Shown: positions 1 through 8,613 of the stretch, piece after piece
Position numbering within the stretch: position 1 is the first letter of the stretch
Layout of the letters: the number at the start of each line of letters is the position of its first letter
Origin: Streptomyces sp. MA5143a
Lineage (GTDB): Bacteria > Actinomycetota > Actinomycetes > Streptomycetales > Streptomycetaceae
DNA: 64,000 nt
Assembly: GCF_900290235.1 (NCBI RefSeq)
Contig: NZ_OLMK01000102.1
Coordinates: forward strand, 1-64,000
Direction of reading: 5' to 3'
Notes under the pieces: model-generated
Databases searched by the model: none
What the model saw: only the letters and a program-made list of their open reading frames with translations
Told to the model about the DNA's origin: nothing
Position numbers and translations under genes: made by a program

Positions 1-1
1 A

Positions 2-43
2 GAGCTGCACCTGCGCATGCGCGATCTGGAGCTGTCCGACTGA
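2..43 (+). CDS. C-terminal tail of a CDS entering from the left
   Basis: The reading frame beginning at base 2 runs without interruption to a TGA at 41-43 and ends in a charged, helical-looking peptide (ELHLRMRDLELSD). Only 13 residues are visible, so the product cannot be named. The codons have G/C third positions like real genes here. It converges on the small membrane protein gene on the other strand. Confidence 0.4.
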   Translation, partial: ELHLRMRDLELSD

Positions 44-93
44 TCAGTGCGGAACCCCCGGAGGCTGTGACCGGAGCGCCGGCACCCGGTGGT

Positions 94-483
94 TCAGGAC
101 GACGAGTCGGCCGTGGAGACCGCGGCCGTGCCGGTGGCGGCCGGTGCGGTCGCGGTCGACGCGACGGGCTCGGGCAGGCCGGCCGTCCGAGGCCCCCGGC
201 GGCCGGCCATACGGCAGCCGAGGCAGCCCGGGTGGCCGCCGCGGGCGGAGCGGTCGCGAGCGCCGAGGGGCCACTGGTCCCTCGGCCGCGGCCCCGGCGG
301 CTTGCCCCAGCCCGCGAGGTGCAGGACCCAGGTGACCAGGAGCGCGGCGACCGAGACGGCGATGCCCAGCGGGAGGCCCGGAGCCCAGCCGCAGACGCCC
401 ATGCCGAGCGCCACGGAACCGGCCGTGCCGATCGCGGTACCCGTCCAGCCGGCCACGGTGTGGCCCTCGTCGTAGAGACTCAT
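94..483 (-). CDS. HGxxPAAW-like small membrane protein
   Basis: This 129-residue protein resembles the small HGxxPAAW-type membrane proteins common in Streptomyces. The N-terminus carries a DEGHTVAGWTG motif, followed by two hydrophobic segments (about residues 13-35 and 38-60) and a polar tail with a HPGCLGCRMAG cysteine pair. I chose the ATG at 483 over one 13 codons upstream because the family begins with the MSLYDEGH stretch. It is divergent from the MarR gene, and the operator between them could serve both. The Ala/Thr-rich last 30 residues are unusual and may be a variable tail. The function of the family is not established. Confidence 0.75.
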   Translation of the reverse strand: MSLYDEGHTVAGWTGTAIGTAGSVALGMGVCGWAPGLPLGIAVSVAALLVTWVLHLAGWGKPPGPRPRDQWPLGARDRSARGGHPGCLGCRMAGRRGPRTAGLPEPVASTATAPAATGTAAVSTADSSS

Positions 484-549
484 GTGTCTGCTCCCCTCGC
501 GCGCCGGGGCGCGCCACGGCATGCCGTGGCCACGCCTACGGCGCCGGAC

Positions 550-570
550 TATAATATCTTAGTAGCTAAG
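550..570 (+). promoter_or_regulatory. MarR promoter -10 and overlapping inverted repeat
   Basis: A perfect TATAAT lies at 550-555, rare in such GC-rich DNA. Immediately downstream is CTTAG-TAG-CTAAG (558-570), a 5-bp inverted repeat with a 3-bp centre sitting at the expected transcription start. MarR proteins often bind such repeats and repress their own gene. The short AT-rich patch lies between the divergent membrane-protein and MarR genes. No convincing -35 box is seen. Confidence 0.6.
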
Positions 571-600
571 GAATCTAGCCTGTCCCGGAGGCACATTTCA

Positions 601-1062
601 ATGGAGGCCGAGCGCCACCCCACCGTCCCGGACGCCATCGGCGCCATGGATCGCATGATCGCGACGATGATCGTGGGACAGCAGGAGTTCGCGCGCCGGT
701 TCGGTTTGAGCGTCACCGACCTGGTCTGCTTCGCCTACGTCCTGGAGGCTGGGGACGCCCCGGTCACCGCCGGTGACCTGGCGACCCGTGCGCATGTCAC
801 GACCGGTGCGATCACCGGCGTCCTCAACCGCCTGGAGGGCCGGGGCTTCGTGGCCCGCAGGCCGGACCCGGCCGACCGGCGCCGTGTCCTGGTGGTCGCC
901 CAGCCGACCGCCGTCGAGCAGGCGATGACCCTCTACGGCCCGTTCTACGAGCGTCTCGCGGAACTCTTCGGCGGCTACACCCCCGACGAACTCGCCGTGC
1001 TCACCGACTGGTTCACCCGCGCCGGCGACGTGGCCCGCACCTTTCTGGAGGAGTCCCGCTAG
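601..1062 (+). CDS. MarR-family transcriptional regulator
   Basis: This 153-residue protein has the winged-helix layout of MarR regulators: an N-terminal dimerisation helix, a helix-turn-helix around residues 55-85 (VTAGDLATRAHVTTGAITGV), and the wing motif RRPDPADRRRVLV, in which D-x-R-D/R contacts are typical. The start ATG follows CGGAGG with suitable spacing. The gene sits behind a strong -10 and an inverted repeat, which suggests autoregulation and perhaps control of the divergent membrane protein. It ends four bases from the stop of the convergent GH30 gene. The ligand is unknown. Confidence 0.88.
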   Translation: MEAERHPTVPDAIGAMDRMIATMIVGQQEFARRFGLSVTDLVCFAYVLEAGDAPVTAGDLATRAHVTTGAITGVLNRLEGRGFVARRPDPADRRRVLVVAQPTAVEQAMTLYGPFYERLAELFGGYTPDELAVLTDWFTRAGDVARTFLEESR

Positions 1063-1066
1063 ACGC

Positions 1067-4000
1067 TCAGCGGCGTACGAGGTCGATCCGGTACCTGCGG
1101 GTCCGGGAACCGTCCTCGGAGGTCACCGTGACGACGGCCGACGTCCGGTCGGCCGGGCCCGAGCGGTCCACGGTGACGGTGGCGTACGGGTCGCGGGCCG
1201 TGGCGGTGACGGGGGCCCGGCGCGGGTGGCCCGTGGTGACGCGGTAGGTCGTCGTCTCCGGGTCGAAGGACGCGATCGGCTGGCCCGCCACCTCGATCGA
1301 GGCCGCGGCGGCGTCCGCGGAGCGGCCGGGGGCCTTGGCGTAGACCTCGATCTCGCTCATCGTGATGTAGCCGCCCTGGCGGGCCGTCATGACCACACGG
1401 ACGGCGCTGGCCGGTCCCGCCTCCAGGGGCACGTCGATCACCGGGGTGCCCTCGGTGCCGACCGGGACGGAGTCGCTCGCGTCGGTCCAGGGCCCGTCGG
1501 CGCCGGCGCGTACCTGGACCTTGAGGCTCTCCGGGAAGGAGACGTTGCCGCCGTCGCGGTGGAAGTGGGCGACGACGCGCGTCAGGTCGCGGGCCCTCGG
1601 CAGGGTGAAGGTGAGGGTGTCGGAGGGGTTCTTGGTGCCCGATCTCCAGTTGGACCAGGCCTTCTCGGACCGGTCGCCGTTGCGCAGCCGCTCCGCCGAG
1701 TAGCCGCTCTCGGTGAAGGTGGCGTCGACGGACACCTCCGGGTCGGGGGCGATGTTGGTCTGCGTGGCCTCGGTGACCTGGACGCGCACGGTGGCGTCGA
1801 CCTCGTCGCCGCCGACGACTCGGGCGGTCCCGGTGAGCTTCACGACGCCGGCCTTGTCGTAGGCCCCGGCCGGTGCCGCCTCCCAGGTCACGGGGAGACG
1901 GGTGCGGCCGCCGTGCCGGCCGACGCCGGTGACCGTGGCCGGGAGTTCCGGCTCCCCGCCGGCATGGGTCTTGGCGCGGCCCGGCAGCGTCGAGGCGATC
2001 GTGTCGACGGTGACGAGCGCCTTCGCCCGGTGCTCGCGGCCCAGGGCGTCGGTCGCCTCGCCCTCGACGCGTACGGTACCGGGCCTCTTCCAGCGCCGGT
2101 CCGACGGCAGGTCCCACACCACCGGCAGTGAGCCGCGGCCACCGTCACGGAACACCGGCGTCACCGTCTCCGGCATCGTCGGCCGCAGCCCCGGCACGGT
2201 GAACACCTCGGCCCGCTCGGTGCGCAGCACCGTCTCGTCGGTCACGGCCCAGCGCTGGTTGGCCGCCGAGGTCGGTGTGTACGTCGACACCGTGGCGCCG
2301 TCCGCGGACGACTGGCCCGTGACGTCGACCAGACGGCCGGTCGCTGCGTTGACGAAGGTCCAGGTGCCGTCGCCGGTCGTGGACATGATCCACTGAGCGG
2401 CGTCGGGGACCTCGTCGGCCGTCGCGTCCTCCAGTACGGCCTGGTTGTCGCGCACCGCGAGGCGCGTGCCGGTGGCGGCGTTGACGAGGGCGTACCGCTC
2501 ACGGTTGCCGGTGCCGGGCGTCAGCTGCCGTACCGACCACAACTGCCGTGCGCTGCCGGGGTCGTTCGTGCGCTGGACGACGCCGGTGCCGTCCTGCGAC
2601 GGGGTCAGCGACCTGCCGCTCTGGGCGCCCTGGAGCCGGTAGACATGGCCGGGCCGTACGAGGGCGGCGTCCTTCGCCACCCCGCCGACGCCCTGGACCA
2701 GGAACGTGGTGACCGACTTGGCGGGGACGTCGAGCGTCGCCGAACGGTCGGTCACCCGGACCGGGGTGCCGCGCACGAGGGCGCCGTCGGCGCTGGTCAC
2801 CACGGGCGTGACGGTGGCTCCGGGGGAGACCGTGCCGAAGCGCGAGAGGTCGAGGGTGACGGAGCGGCCGGTGGTGCCGCTGTTGACGTGGACGACGGTC
2901 GCCGCACGGCCGGACTTCTTCACCGCGGCGACGCTGGACGGGTCGTCGACCTTGACGAACCGGTCGCCGGGGCGGATGTGATGGGTGAAGTTGCGGATGG
3001 TGTGGAACTTGGAGTTGGCCCGGATCGGGCAGGTCTCCAGGGTGTCGTCGGCCGTGCAGTTGAACGGGACGTGGATGCTGCCCCAGTTCTTGCCCGCCGC
3101 GGCCTGCGGGATCGCGTCCTCGATCGGCTGCCAGAACACCCAGGCCGACGGCTCCAGTTCCCGCATGTCGTCGACCATGCGTGAGGCGATGCCGAGCCCC
3201 GGCTCCATGCCCGTGAAGTCGGTGCCCGTGCCCCAGGTGCCCTCGACCTCGCTCATCCAGAGCTTCTTGTGGGCGCCCTTGGCGATGTCGCGGGCGCTGG
3301 TGCGCATCCCCGTGCCGTAGGTGTGCACGTTCAGCTGGGGGAGGGCCGCCCGCGCCGAGGCGTCGTAGGCGTTCCAGTTCTGGGTGAAGATCGTGGGGTT
3401 GGTCTCGTCCATCGCCGAGATCTCGGCGTCGGTCCTCGCCCCGTCGAGCGCCTTGTCGAGCGCGCGGACGACCTTCTGCTGGAGCGCCGGGCCCGCGTGC
3501 GCGCCCTCCTGGCGGCCTCCGGTGGGCTGGCCGTTCGCGCCGATCTGGGTGCCCCAGTAGTTGGTGTTGGGCTCGTTGAGGGGCGCGATCGTGTCGAAGT
3601 CGATGCCGTGCGCCTTCTCCAACTCCTCGGTGACGCGCACGAGATAGGCGGCGAACTCGTCGACGCGGTCCGCGCGGATCTGGTCCGTGTTCGCGTCGAA
3701 GCCACCGGAGACATAGCCGCTGACGGTCTGGAACCAGGGCGGGGAGTTGCTGAACGCCTCCCACTTGGTGACCTTGTCCTTGACCTGGTCGACCCACCAG
3801 CGCTGGCCGGCGTCGGCGTCCCAGTTCCAGTGGTCGGGATTGGCGGGGTCCCACCACTCCCTGTCCTGCCGGGTGGTTCCCTCGGGGGCCTTCCAGAAGC
3901 CCTCCATGGTCGCGCCCGTCTTCATGTAGTCCGTGCGGACGTCCGGGGCGTTGCCGCCGCCGATGTTGTAGCGCGCGATGTTGAGGGCGAGTCCGTCGTC

Positions 4001-4258
4001 GCCGAACAGCATGTCCACGAGTCGTCTTCGGACGGGATCCGGATAGCGGCCCGTCGCGTTGGCGAACCAGACGAGGCTCGTGCCCCAGCCCTCGAACTCC
4101 TGCTGCCGGTACGAGGGATCGATCCGTACCGTGACTCCGCTCCGCGCCGCCGGGGCCGGTGTGTCCGCGACCGCCGGGGGCGCTGCCACCAGGCCCGCGC
4201 CCAGTACCAGGGGAACCATGGGCGTCAAGGCCCGGACGATGCGATGCCGTTGGGACAC
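1067..4258 (-). CDS. Secreted GH30 endo-beta-1,6-galactanase-like enzyme with ricin, Ig-like and discoidin modules
   Basis: This is a 1063-residue exported glycoside hydrolase. Residues 1-31 form a signal peptide. The catalytic part (about 40-530) has the GH30 signatures FEGWGTSLVWFAN, the acid/base Glu229 in PLNEPNTNYWG and the nucleophile Glu337 in LWMSEVEGTWG. It is followed by a ricin-type lectin trefoil with QxW-like repeats, two Ig-like domains, an F5/8 type C (discoidin) module (AHFHRDGGNVSFPE) and a cadherin-like sandwich. Related GH30 enzymes cut beta-1,6-galactan side chains of arabinogalactan; the exact substrate is inferred. The GTG at 4258 is preceded by GGAAGGGAG and gives the best signal peptide. 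The gene is a single unit facing a divergent PLP-enzyme gene. Confidence 0.85.
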   Translation of the reverse strand: MSQRHRIVRALTPMVPLVLGAGLVAAPPAVADTPAPAARSGVTVRIDPSYRQQEFEGWGTSLVWFANATGRYPDPVRRRLVDMLFGDDGLALNIARYNIGGGNAPDVRTDYMKTGATMEGFWKAPEGTTRQDREWWDPANPDHWNWDADAGQRWWVDQVKDKVTKWEAFSNSPPWFQTVSGYVSGGFDANTDQIRADRVDEFAAYLVRVTEELEKAHGIDFDTIAPLNEPNTNYWGTQIGANGQPTGGRQEGAHAGPALQQKVVRALDKALDGARTDAEISAMDETNPTIFTQNWNAYDASARAALPQLNVHTYGTGMRTSARDIAKGAHKKLWMSEVEGTWGTGTDFTGMEPGLGIASRMVDDMRELEPSAWVFWQPIEDAIPQAAAGKNWGSIHVPFNCTADDTLETCPIRANSKFHTIRNFTHHIRPGDRFVKVDDPSSVAAVKKSGRAATVVHVNSGTTGRSVTLDLSRFGTVSPGATVTPVVTSADGALVRGTPVRVTDRSATLDVPAKSVTTFLVQGVGGVAKDAALVRPGHVYRLQGAQSGRSLTPSQDGTGVVQRTNDPGSARQLWSVRQLTPGTGNRERYALVNAATGTRLAVRDNQAVLEDATADEVPDAAQWIMSTTGDGTWTFVNAATGRLVDVTGQSSADGATVSTYTPTSAANQRWAVTDETVLRTERAEVFTVPGLRPTMPETVTPVFRDGGRGSLPVVWDLPSDRRWKRPGTVRVEGEATDALGREHRAKALVTVDTIASTLPGRAKTHAGGEPELPATVTGVGRHGGRTRLPVTWEAAPAGAYDKAGVVKLTGTARVVGGDEVDATVRVQVTEATQTNIAPDPEVSVDATFTESGYSAERLRNGDRSEKAWSNWRSGTKNPSDTLTFTLPRARDLTRVVAHFHRDGGNVSFPESLKVQVRAGADGPWTDASDSVPVGTEGTPVIDVPLEAGPASAVRVVMTARQGGYITMSEIEVYAKAPGRSADAAAASIEVAGQPIASFDPETTTYRVTTGHPRRAPVTATARDPYATVTVDRSGPADRTSAVVTVTSEDGSRTRRYRIDLVRR

Positions 4259-4694
4259 GGCACTCCCTTCCACAACACAGAGCTGAACAGAACCGATCAG
4301 AAGGAATCGCGCTTCGGGCATGCTTGATGACAGAAATGAACACGTCAAGATGGAGGGCGACTTCTTCGGTCGAGCCGACGCGGAGGACGCCGACGCGGAA
4401 GGCGGGGGAGGGCGCCCGACGCGGTGTCGACCGGCGGTGGCGCGGCTCGCCTGTTGTCGAAAGCCCGGTCTCGGTGAACGAGCGCGCGTCCAGCGGGGAC
4501 CCCCGGGCCCGGAGTCGCACCCCGGGCGACAACGACCGGTCCGGGCCAAGGCGGAAGGCGGCCGGTCGCCACCCGGGCGTCACCGACACCCACGGCCGGA
4601 CGCTCACCGACACCGGTGTCACCGTCACCCCGAATGTCGATCAGCGGGGCGCGCACGGTTTCACCCAATGGTGACGGTCGGGAAGGATGGGCCC
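4259..4694. promoter_or_regulatory. Divergent intergenic region between GH30 and aminotransferase
   Basis: This 436-bp gap holds no convincing gene. On the minus strand TTGACG at 4348-4343 is a possible -35 for the GH30 gene, with only a weak -10 (AAGCAT) 17 bp further. On the plus side a perfect 12-bp palindrome GACACCGGTGTC (4609-4620) lies about 75 bp upstream of the aminotransferase start, next to a second copy of CACCGACACC. These are candidate operators without a known regulator. Confidence 0.35.
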
Positions 4695-5873
4695 ATGGAT
4701 GTCGACGCACTGCGCCGGGACACACCGGGCACCGCCCACCGGATCCACCTCAACAACGCCGGAGCCGGCCTGCTCTCCCGGCAGACCCTGACGGCCGTCA
4801 CCTCCCACCTGGAACTCGAGGCCACCATCGGCGGCTACGAGGCCGCGGCACGGGAGAGGGAACGGATCGACGCCACCTACACCCACATCGCCCGACTGGT
4901 CGGAGGGCGGCCCGAGGAGGTCGCCCTCTTCGACAACTCCACCCACGCCTGGAACGCCGCCTTCTACTCCCTGACCTTCAAGCCCGGCGACCGTATCCTC
5001 ACCGGTCGCGACGAGTACGGCAGCAACGTCCTCGCCTACCTCCAGATCGCCCGTCGCACCGGCGCGGAGATCGTCGTCGTCCCCGACGACGAGCACGGGC
5101 AGCTCGACACGGCCGCCCTCGCCGACCTCATCGACGAGCGGACCAGGCTGGTCGGCGTCACCCATGTGCCGACCAGCGGCGGCCTGATCAACCCGGCCGC
5201 CGAGATCGGCCGGATCACCCGCGCCGCCGGGGTGCCGTACCTGCTCGACGCGACCCAGTCCGTGGGGCAGTTCCCGGTCGACGTCACCGAGATCGGCTGC
5301 GACCTGCTCACCGCCACCGGCCGCAAGTTCCTGCGCGGCCCCCGCGGCACCGGCTTCCTGTGGGTACGGCCCGAGGCACTTCAGTACCTGGAGCCGCACG
5401 TCATCGAGATCCAGGCCGCCACCTGGGACGGCGAACGGGGCTTCACCTGGCAGCCGGGCGCCCGGCGCTTCGAGAGCTGGGAAACCGGCTACGCCAACGT
5501 GCTGGGCCTCGAATCCGCCGTACGCCAGGCCCTCGACCTGGGACTGGACCGGATCGGCGAACGGGCCCTCGCCCTCGGCGCGTATCTGCGCGACCGCCTC
5601 GACGCCCTGCCCGGCGTCACCACCCACGACCTCGGCGCGCACCGCTGCGCCATCGTGACCGCCAAGGTCGCCGGCGTGCCCGCCGCCGAGGTCGTCGCCG
5701 CCCTGGCGGGCCACGGCATCAACGTCACGTACACCGCCCCCGAGCAGACCCAGTTCGACACCGAACACCGGGGCGTCCACCCGCTGGTGCGCCTCTCCCC
5801 GCACTACTACAACACCGAGGCCGAACTCGACCTGACCGTCGAGGCCATGGCCGGCATCGCCGCCGGCGGATGA
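4695..5873 (+). CDS. Aminotransferase class V-fold PLP enzyme
   Basis: This 392-residue protein belongs to the fold-type I, class V aminotransferase / cysteine desulfurase-like family. The PLP lysine is Lys211 in TATGRKFLRGPRGTG, preceded by the cofactor-ring Asp motif LLDATQSVGQ. The opening IHLNNAGAGL motif is typical of isopenicillin-N-epimerase and selenocysteine-lyase relatives. The ATG at 4695 has GGAAGGA 7 bp upstream; longer readings have no ribosome site. No catalytic cysteine loop of a true desulfurase is evident. The substrate cannot be assigned and the neighbours give no pathway. A very strong palindromic terminator follows within three bases. Confidence 0.85.
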   Translation: MDVDALRRDTPGTAHRIHLNNAGAGLLSRQTLTAVTSHLELEATIGGYEAAARERERIDATYTHIARLVGGRPEEVALFDNSTHAWNAAFYSLTFKPGDRILTGRDEYGSNVLAYLQIARRTGAEIVVVPDDEHGQLDTAALADLIDERTRLVGVTHVPTSGGLINPAAEIGRITRAAGVPYLLDATQSVGQFPVDVTEIGCDLLTATGRKFLRGPRGTGFLWVRPEALQYLEPHVIEIQAATWDGERGFTWQPGARRFESWETGYANVLGLESAVRQALDLGLDRIGERALALGAYLRDRLDALPGVTTHDLGAHRCAIVTAKVAGVPAAEVVAALAGHGINVTYTAPEQTQFDTEHRGVHPLVRLSPHYYNTEAELDLTVEAMAGIAAGG

Positions 5874-5875
5874 CA

Positions 5876-5909
5876 CGGGGCCCGGGGCGGACGTCCGCCC
5901 CGGGCCCCG
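5876..5909. terminator. Perfect 34-bp palindrome, bidirectional terminator
   Basis: The sequence is a perfect 34-bp palindrome with two 17-base arms and no loop, beginning three bases after the aminotransferase stop and lying before the convergent hemerythrin stop. In RNA it forms a very stable hairpin from either strand. There is no T-tract, which is usual for Streptomyces terminators. Confidence 0.75.
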
Positions 5910-5936
5910 AGTCCGTACCGGCCGCCGACCGGAGTC

Positions 5937-6500
5937 TCAGGACTCCTTGCCGCGGCCGGTCATCGCGTCGCGCAGCCGGTCGACGAAACCCATGCCCGGC
6001 GCCAGCATCTTGTTGGCCGGGGGCTTGTCCGGCGCGGACGGGTGCGGCCGGGTCGGCGCCGTCTTCTTGGCCGTCCGCACCTTGTCGCCCAGTTGGTCCA
6101 GCATCTCCGCCGGACAGGACCGGGTCATCCGGGGGAAGAGATTGCTCTCCTCGTCCCGCACATGGCTCCTGATCTCCGTCATCAGCTGGGTGATCAGCCG
6201 GTCGAACTCGGGGTCGTCGGCCTCGCACCGCTCCAGGTCCTTCATGAGGCGCTCGGCCTCCGCGTGGTCCTGCAACTCACGGTCGGCGATCGCGTCCCCG
6301 TCGGGCACGTGCTCACGGACCGCCGGGTAGAGGTACGCCTCCTCGGCGACCGAGTGCCGGATCAGCTCGATGGTGACCTGGTCCGCGTACTCCTTGCGTT
6401 TGGCGTGCCCCGAGGGCAGCTGTTCGATCTTGCCGAAGAGCTCCTCCACCTCGCGATGGTCGGTCTTGAGTTCCTCGACGACGTTTCCGCCGTGTCCCAT
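5937..6500 (-). CDS. Hemerythrin HHE domain protein
   Basis: This 187-residue protein is a four-helix hemerythrin-like domain with candidate di-iron ligands His15 (DHREVEELF), His49 and Glu53 (RHSVAEEAYLYP), then QDHAEAERL and RSHVRDEESNLFP. A basic, proline-rich tail of about 45 residues follows. Streptomyces relatives are usually stress-induced and thought to sense or bind oxygen, NO or peroxide. The ATG at 6500 has AAAGGAG upstream; an upstream extension is out of character. It is a single gene converging on the aminotransferase. Confidence 0.88.
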   Translation of the reverse strand: MGHGGNVVEELKTDHREVEELFGKIEQLPSGHAKRKEYADQVTIELIRHSVAEEAYLYPAVREHVPDGDAIADRELQDHAEAERLMKDLERCEADDPEFDRLITQLMTEIRSHVRDEESNLFPRMTRSCPAEMLDQLGDKVRTAKKTAPTRPHPSAPDKPPANKMLAPGMGFVDRLRDAMTGRGKES

Positions 6501-6723
6501 GACTCGCTCCTTTCCGCCTGTCCCGGCCGTCTGCCGCGGGCGGGCCCGAAGGGGGCCAGTGAACCCCCTTCGTGTCCGGTATCGATGTATTGATCCCTTG
6601 GTGGTCAGGTCGGCCGGCCTCTGTGGCCGAGGACACGTCCGTGGCGTGGCCTGCGCCATTTCCGTCGCGACGGTCCCCGGCTACGTTCTTGGGTGCGCGC
6701 TCCCCAGTACCCCGGATGGCCCA

Positions 6724-7260
6724 GTGCACGCAGATCTCTCCCCCCTCATCGCCGCGACCGCCCAGTGGCTGACCCGCGCCTACCCGGCGGGCGGCGGCGC
6801 GATCGACTCCGCCCTCTGCGAGGCCCAGGCCCGGCAGGCGGTGACCGTGGCCGCCTGGCTGCGCTACCCCACGCCGATGGACGCGGGCCTCGTCGGCGTC
6901 GCCGGACCCGGCGGCTCGGCCCGGCTCGACTGGATCACCGGCTACGAGACGGCCGACGAGACGGACTCCGTGGCGGAGACCGAGCACGCCTGGCGGAGCT
7001 GGGTGGACGAGGTCGTCGCCAGCTGGGCGGCGTGCCTGCTCACCGACCCCGCCCTGGCCGGCGCCGCGGTGACCGCCCTCGCCGGCACCCACCACACCTC
7101 CGGTTCCCCCGTCGCCTTCCGCCGGCTGCTCGACCCGGACGTCCAGGACCGCCGGGCCGCCGCGCTGCTGCGCCACCCCGACCTCCTCGCCCCCGTGGCC
7201 GGACTCCACCACGCCGGCCTCCTCGACGCGCTGCGGCCGGGGCAGGCCCTGCCGGCCTGA
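6724..7260 (+). CDS. Hypothetical protein
   Basis: This 178-residue protein has strong GC3 coding bias, starting at a GTG at 6724 with only a weak GGATGG ahead of it, so the start is uncertain. It is alpha-helical by eye, Ala- and His-rich, with no signal peptide and no motif that I recognise. It ends 29 bp from the convergent esterase gene and is separated from the divergent hemerythrin by about 220 bp. Confidence 0.6.
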   Translation: MHADLSPLIAATAQWLTRAYPAGGGAIDSALCEAQARQAVTVAAWLRYPTPMDAGLVGVAGPGGSARLDWITGYETADETDSVAETEHAWRSWVDEVVASWAACLLTDPALAGAAVTALAGTHHTSGSPVAFRRLLDPDVQDRRAAALLRHPDLLAPVAGLHHAGLLDALRPGQALPA

Positions 7261-7288
7261 CCCCGGCCGCCAAGGGCCAGGCCGCCCG

Positions 7289-8413
7289 CTACCAGCGCAG
7301 CGGAAGGCGCGCCACGAACTCGGTGAGCAGGTTCGCGAGGGTCCGGTGGTCGCCCAGCGACGGATGCCAGTCGCAGCCGAGGAGGTCCAGGGCCGCGTCG
7401 CCGAAGAAGAAGTGGCGGACCCGGTCGTCGCCCCGTCGGTTGCGCTCCCGCACGATCCTCGTGGTCGCGTCGGCGAACGGACGGGTGGCCGACACCACCA
7501 GGAACGTGCCGGGGCCGTAGCGCGCCCGCAGCCGGTCCAGGAACCCGTGGTAGGCGCTCTCGTAGTCGGCGACCAGTGCCTCCTGGGTGGCCCAGCGCTC
7601 ACCGGGACGCAGGGGAGTGGAGAAGTCGTTGATGCCCAGACCGATCACGACGACCTGGGGGCGCCAGCTGTCGGGCTTGCGCCACACGTCGCCGTCCACG
7701 TTCAGCAGGGCCCGCTCGTAGAACGTGCGGTAGCTGACCCCCGGGTCGCCGCCGTTGTAGTTGCGGACCATGCCGCGACCGGAGATCGCGTTCAGCTGGT
7801 GGTCCGCGTCGAGCCTGCGTGCGACCAGCGAGCCGAACGCGAGATCGGCGTTGCTGTTCCGGTTGACGCCGCCGTTGCCCGAACAGTCCCGTGTCTGCGA
7901 GACATTGCCGTACCCGGCGGTGAACGAGTCGCCGATGAACTCGATCTGCCGGGTCCGCGCCCGGGGCGCGCCGAGGACCGCCCCGCCGGGGGCCGCCGTG
8001 AACCCACCGAACCGCCCCACCGCCCACGGGCTCTCCGTGCGCTTGACCAGCCGCACCGTGTGCTCGGCGTCGGACAGTCCGCGGAGCCAGGACACGGTGC
8101 GGCCCGGGGTGACCAGTGTGGCGGCGGTCGTCCCGTCGATCCGGACGTCGTAGTCGTTGTTCGCGTCGTCGAGGACGATCCCGATGCCCGTGCCCCGGAA
8201 CCGCGCCTCGAAGTACACGCCGGGCCAGGTGTACTGCACCATCCCGTCGGCGGCCTCCTTGACCCGGCCCACGGTGTGGAACAGGGCCCGTGCGTCGGCG
8301 GCCGCCCGCGCGGGGGAGGGGACGGCGGCGGTGACGAGCCCCGTGGCGGCGGCCGCGACCAGGGTCCTGCGGGAGAGCTGTGACGGTGGGGGCAAGGGGC
8401 GAGACATGTGCAT
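7289..8413 (-). CDS. Tat-exported SGNH esterase, CE2-like
   Basis: This 374-residue enzyme opens with a twin-arginine signal (SRRTLVAAAATGLVTAA) and AxA cleavage site. Residues about 45-150 form a beta-sandwich (YFEARFRGTGIGIVLDD), then an SGNH hydrolase domain with Ser163 in FIGDSFTAGYG, GLGINDFS, and His350 in CDWHPS. This sandwich-plus-SGNH order matches carbohydrate esterase family 2, which removes acetyl groups from xylan or glucomannan. The ATG at 8413 has AAGGGA six bases upstream. A perfect CebR-type palindrome lies 63 bp upstream, suggesting induction by cello-oligosaccharides. Deacetylation of hemicellulose is inferred. Confidence 0.85.
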   Translation of the reverse strand: MHMSRPLPPPSQLSRRTLVAAAATGLVTAAVPSPARAAADARALFHTVGRVKEAADGMVQYTWPGVYFEARFRGTGIGIVLDDANNDYDVRIDGTTAATLVTPGRTVSWLRGLSDAEHTVRLVKRTESPWAVGRFGGFTAAPGGAVLGAPRARTRQIEFIGDSFTAGYGNVSQTRDCSGNGGVNRNSNADLAFGSLVARRLDADHQLNAISGRGMVRNYNGGDPGVSYRTFYERALLNVDGDVWRKPDSWRPQVVVIGLGINDFSTPLRPGERWATQEALVADYESAYHGFLDRLRARYGPGTFLVVSATRPFADATTRIVRERNRRGDDRVRHFFFGDAALDLLGCDWHPSLGDHRTLANLLTEFVARLPLRW

Positions 8414-8475
8414 GTGACATCCCTTCGACACGTGGACGGACGGGCGCGGAGTGGGGGAGCCCAAGCATGCAAGCG

Positions 8476-8489
8476 TGGGAGCGCTCCCA
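8476..8489 (-). promoter_or_regulatory. CebR-type operator
   Basis: TGGGAGCGCTCCCA is a perfect 14-bp palindrome identical to the consensus bound by the cellobiose-responsive LacI repressor CebR in Streptomyces. It lies 63 bp upstream of the esterase start, where it could overlap the promoter. No cebR gene is in the window, so the regulator would act in trans. Confidence 0.7.
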
Positions 8490-8498
8490 GGTCATGCG

Positions 8499-8508
8499 CT
8501 TTCGAAAG
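8499..8508 (-). promoter_or_regulatory. Second palindrome upstream of the esterase
   Basis: CTTTCGAAAG is a perfect 10-bp palindrome nine bases beyond the CebR-type site. It resembles GAAA/TTTC-type sites described upstream of Streptomyces xylanase genes. It may let a second LacI-type repressor act on the same promoter. Confidence 0.45.
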
Positions 8509-8613
8509 TGACCGCCCCACACGACCCCGTCAACCCCTCGGGTCGACATCCGTCACGACGCCGGACCGCCGCGACGGGCCGCGCACCCGCCGGGAAGCCG
8601 GACGGGCGCCCGG

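Noticed and set aside
6313..7602. 429-residue open frame on the minus strand
   Set aside because: It crosses the hemerythrin, hypothetical and esterase genes in the wrong frame and mixes unrelated compositions.
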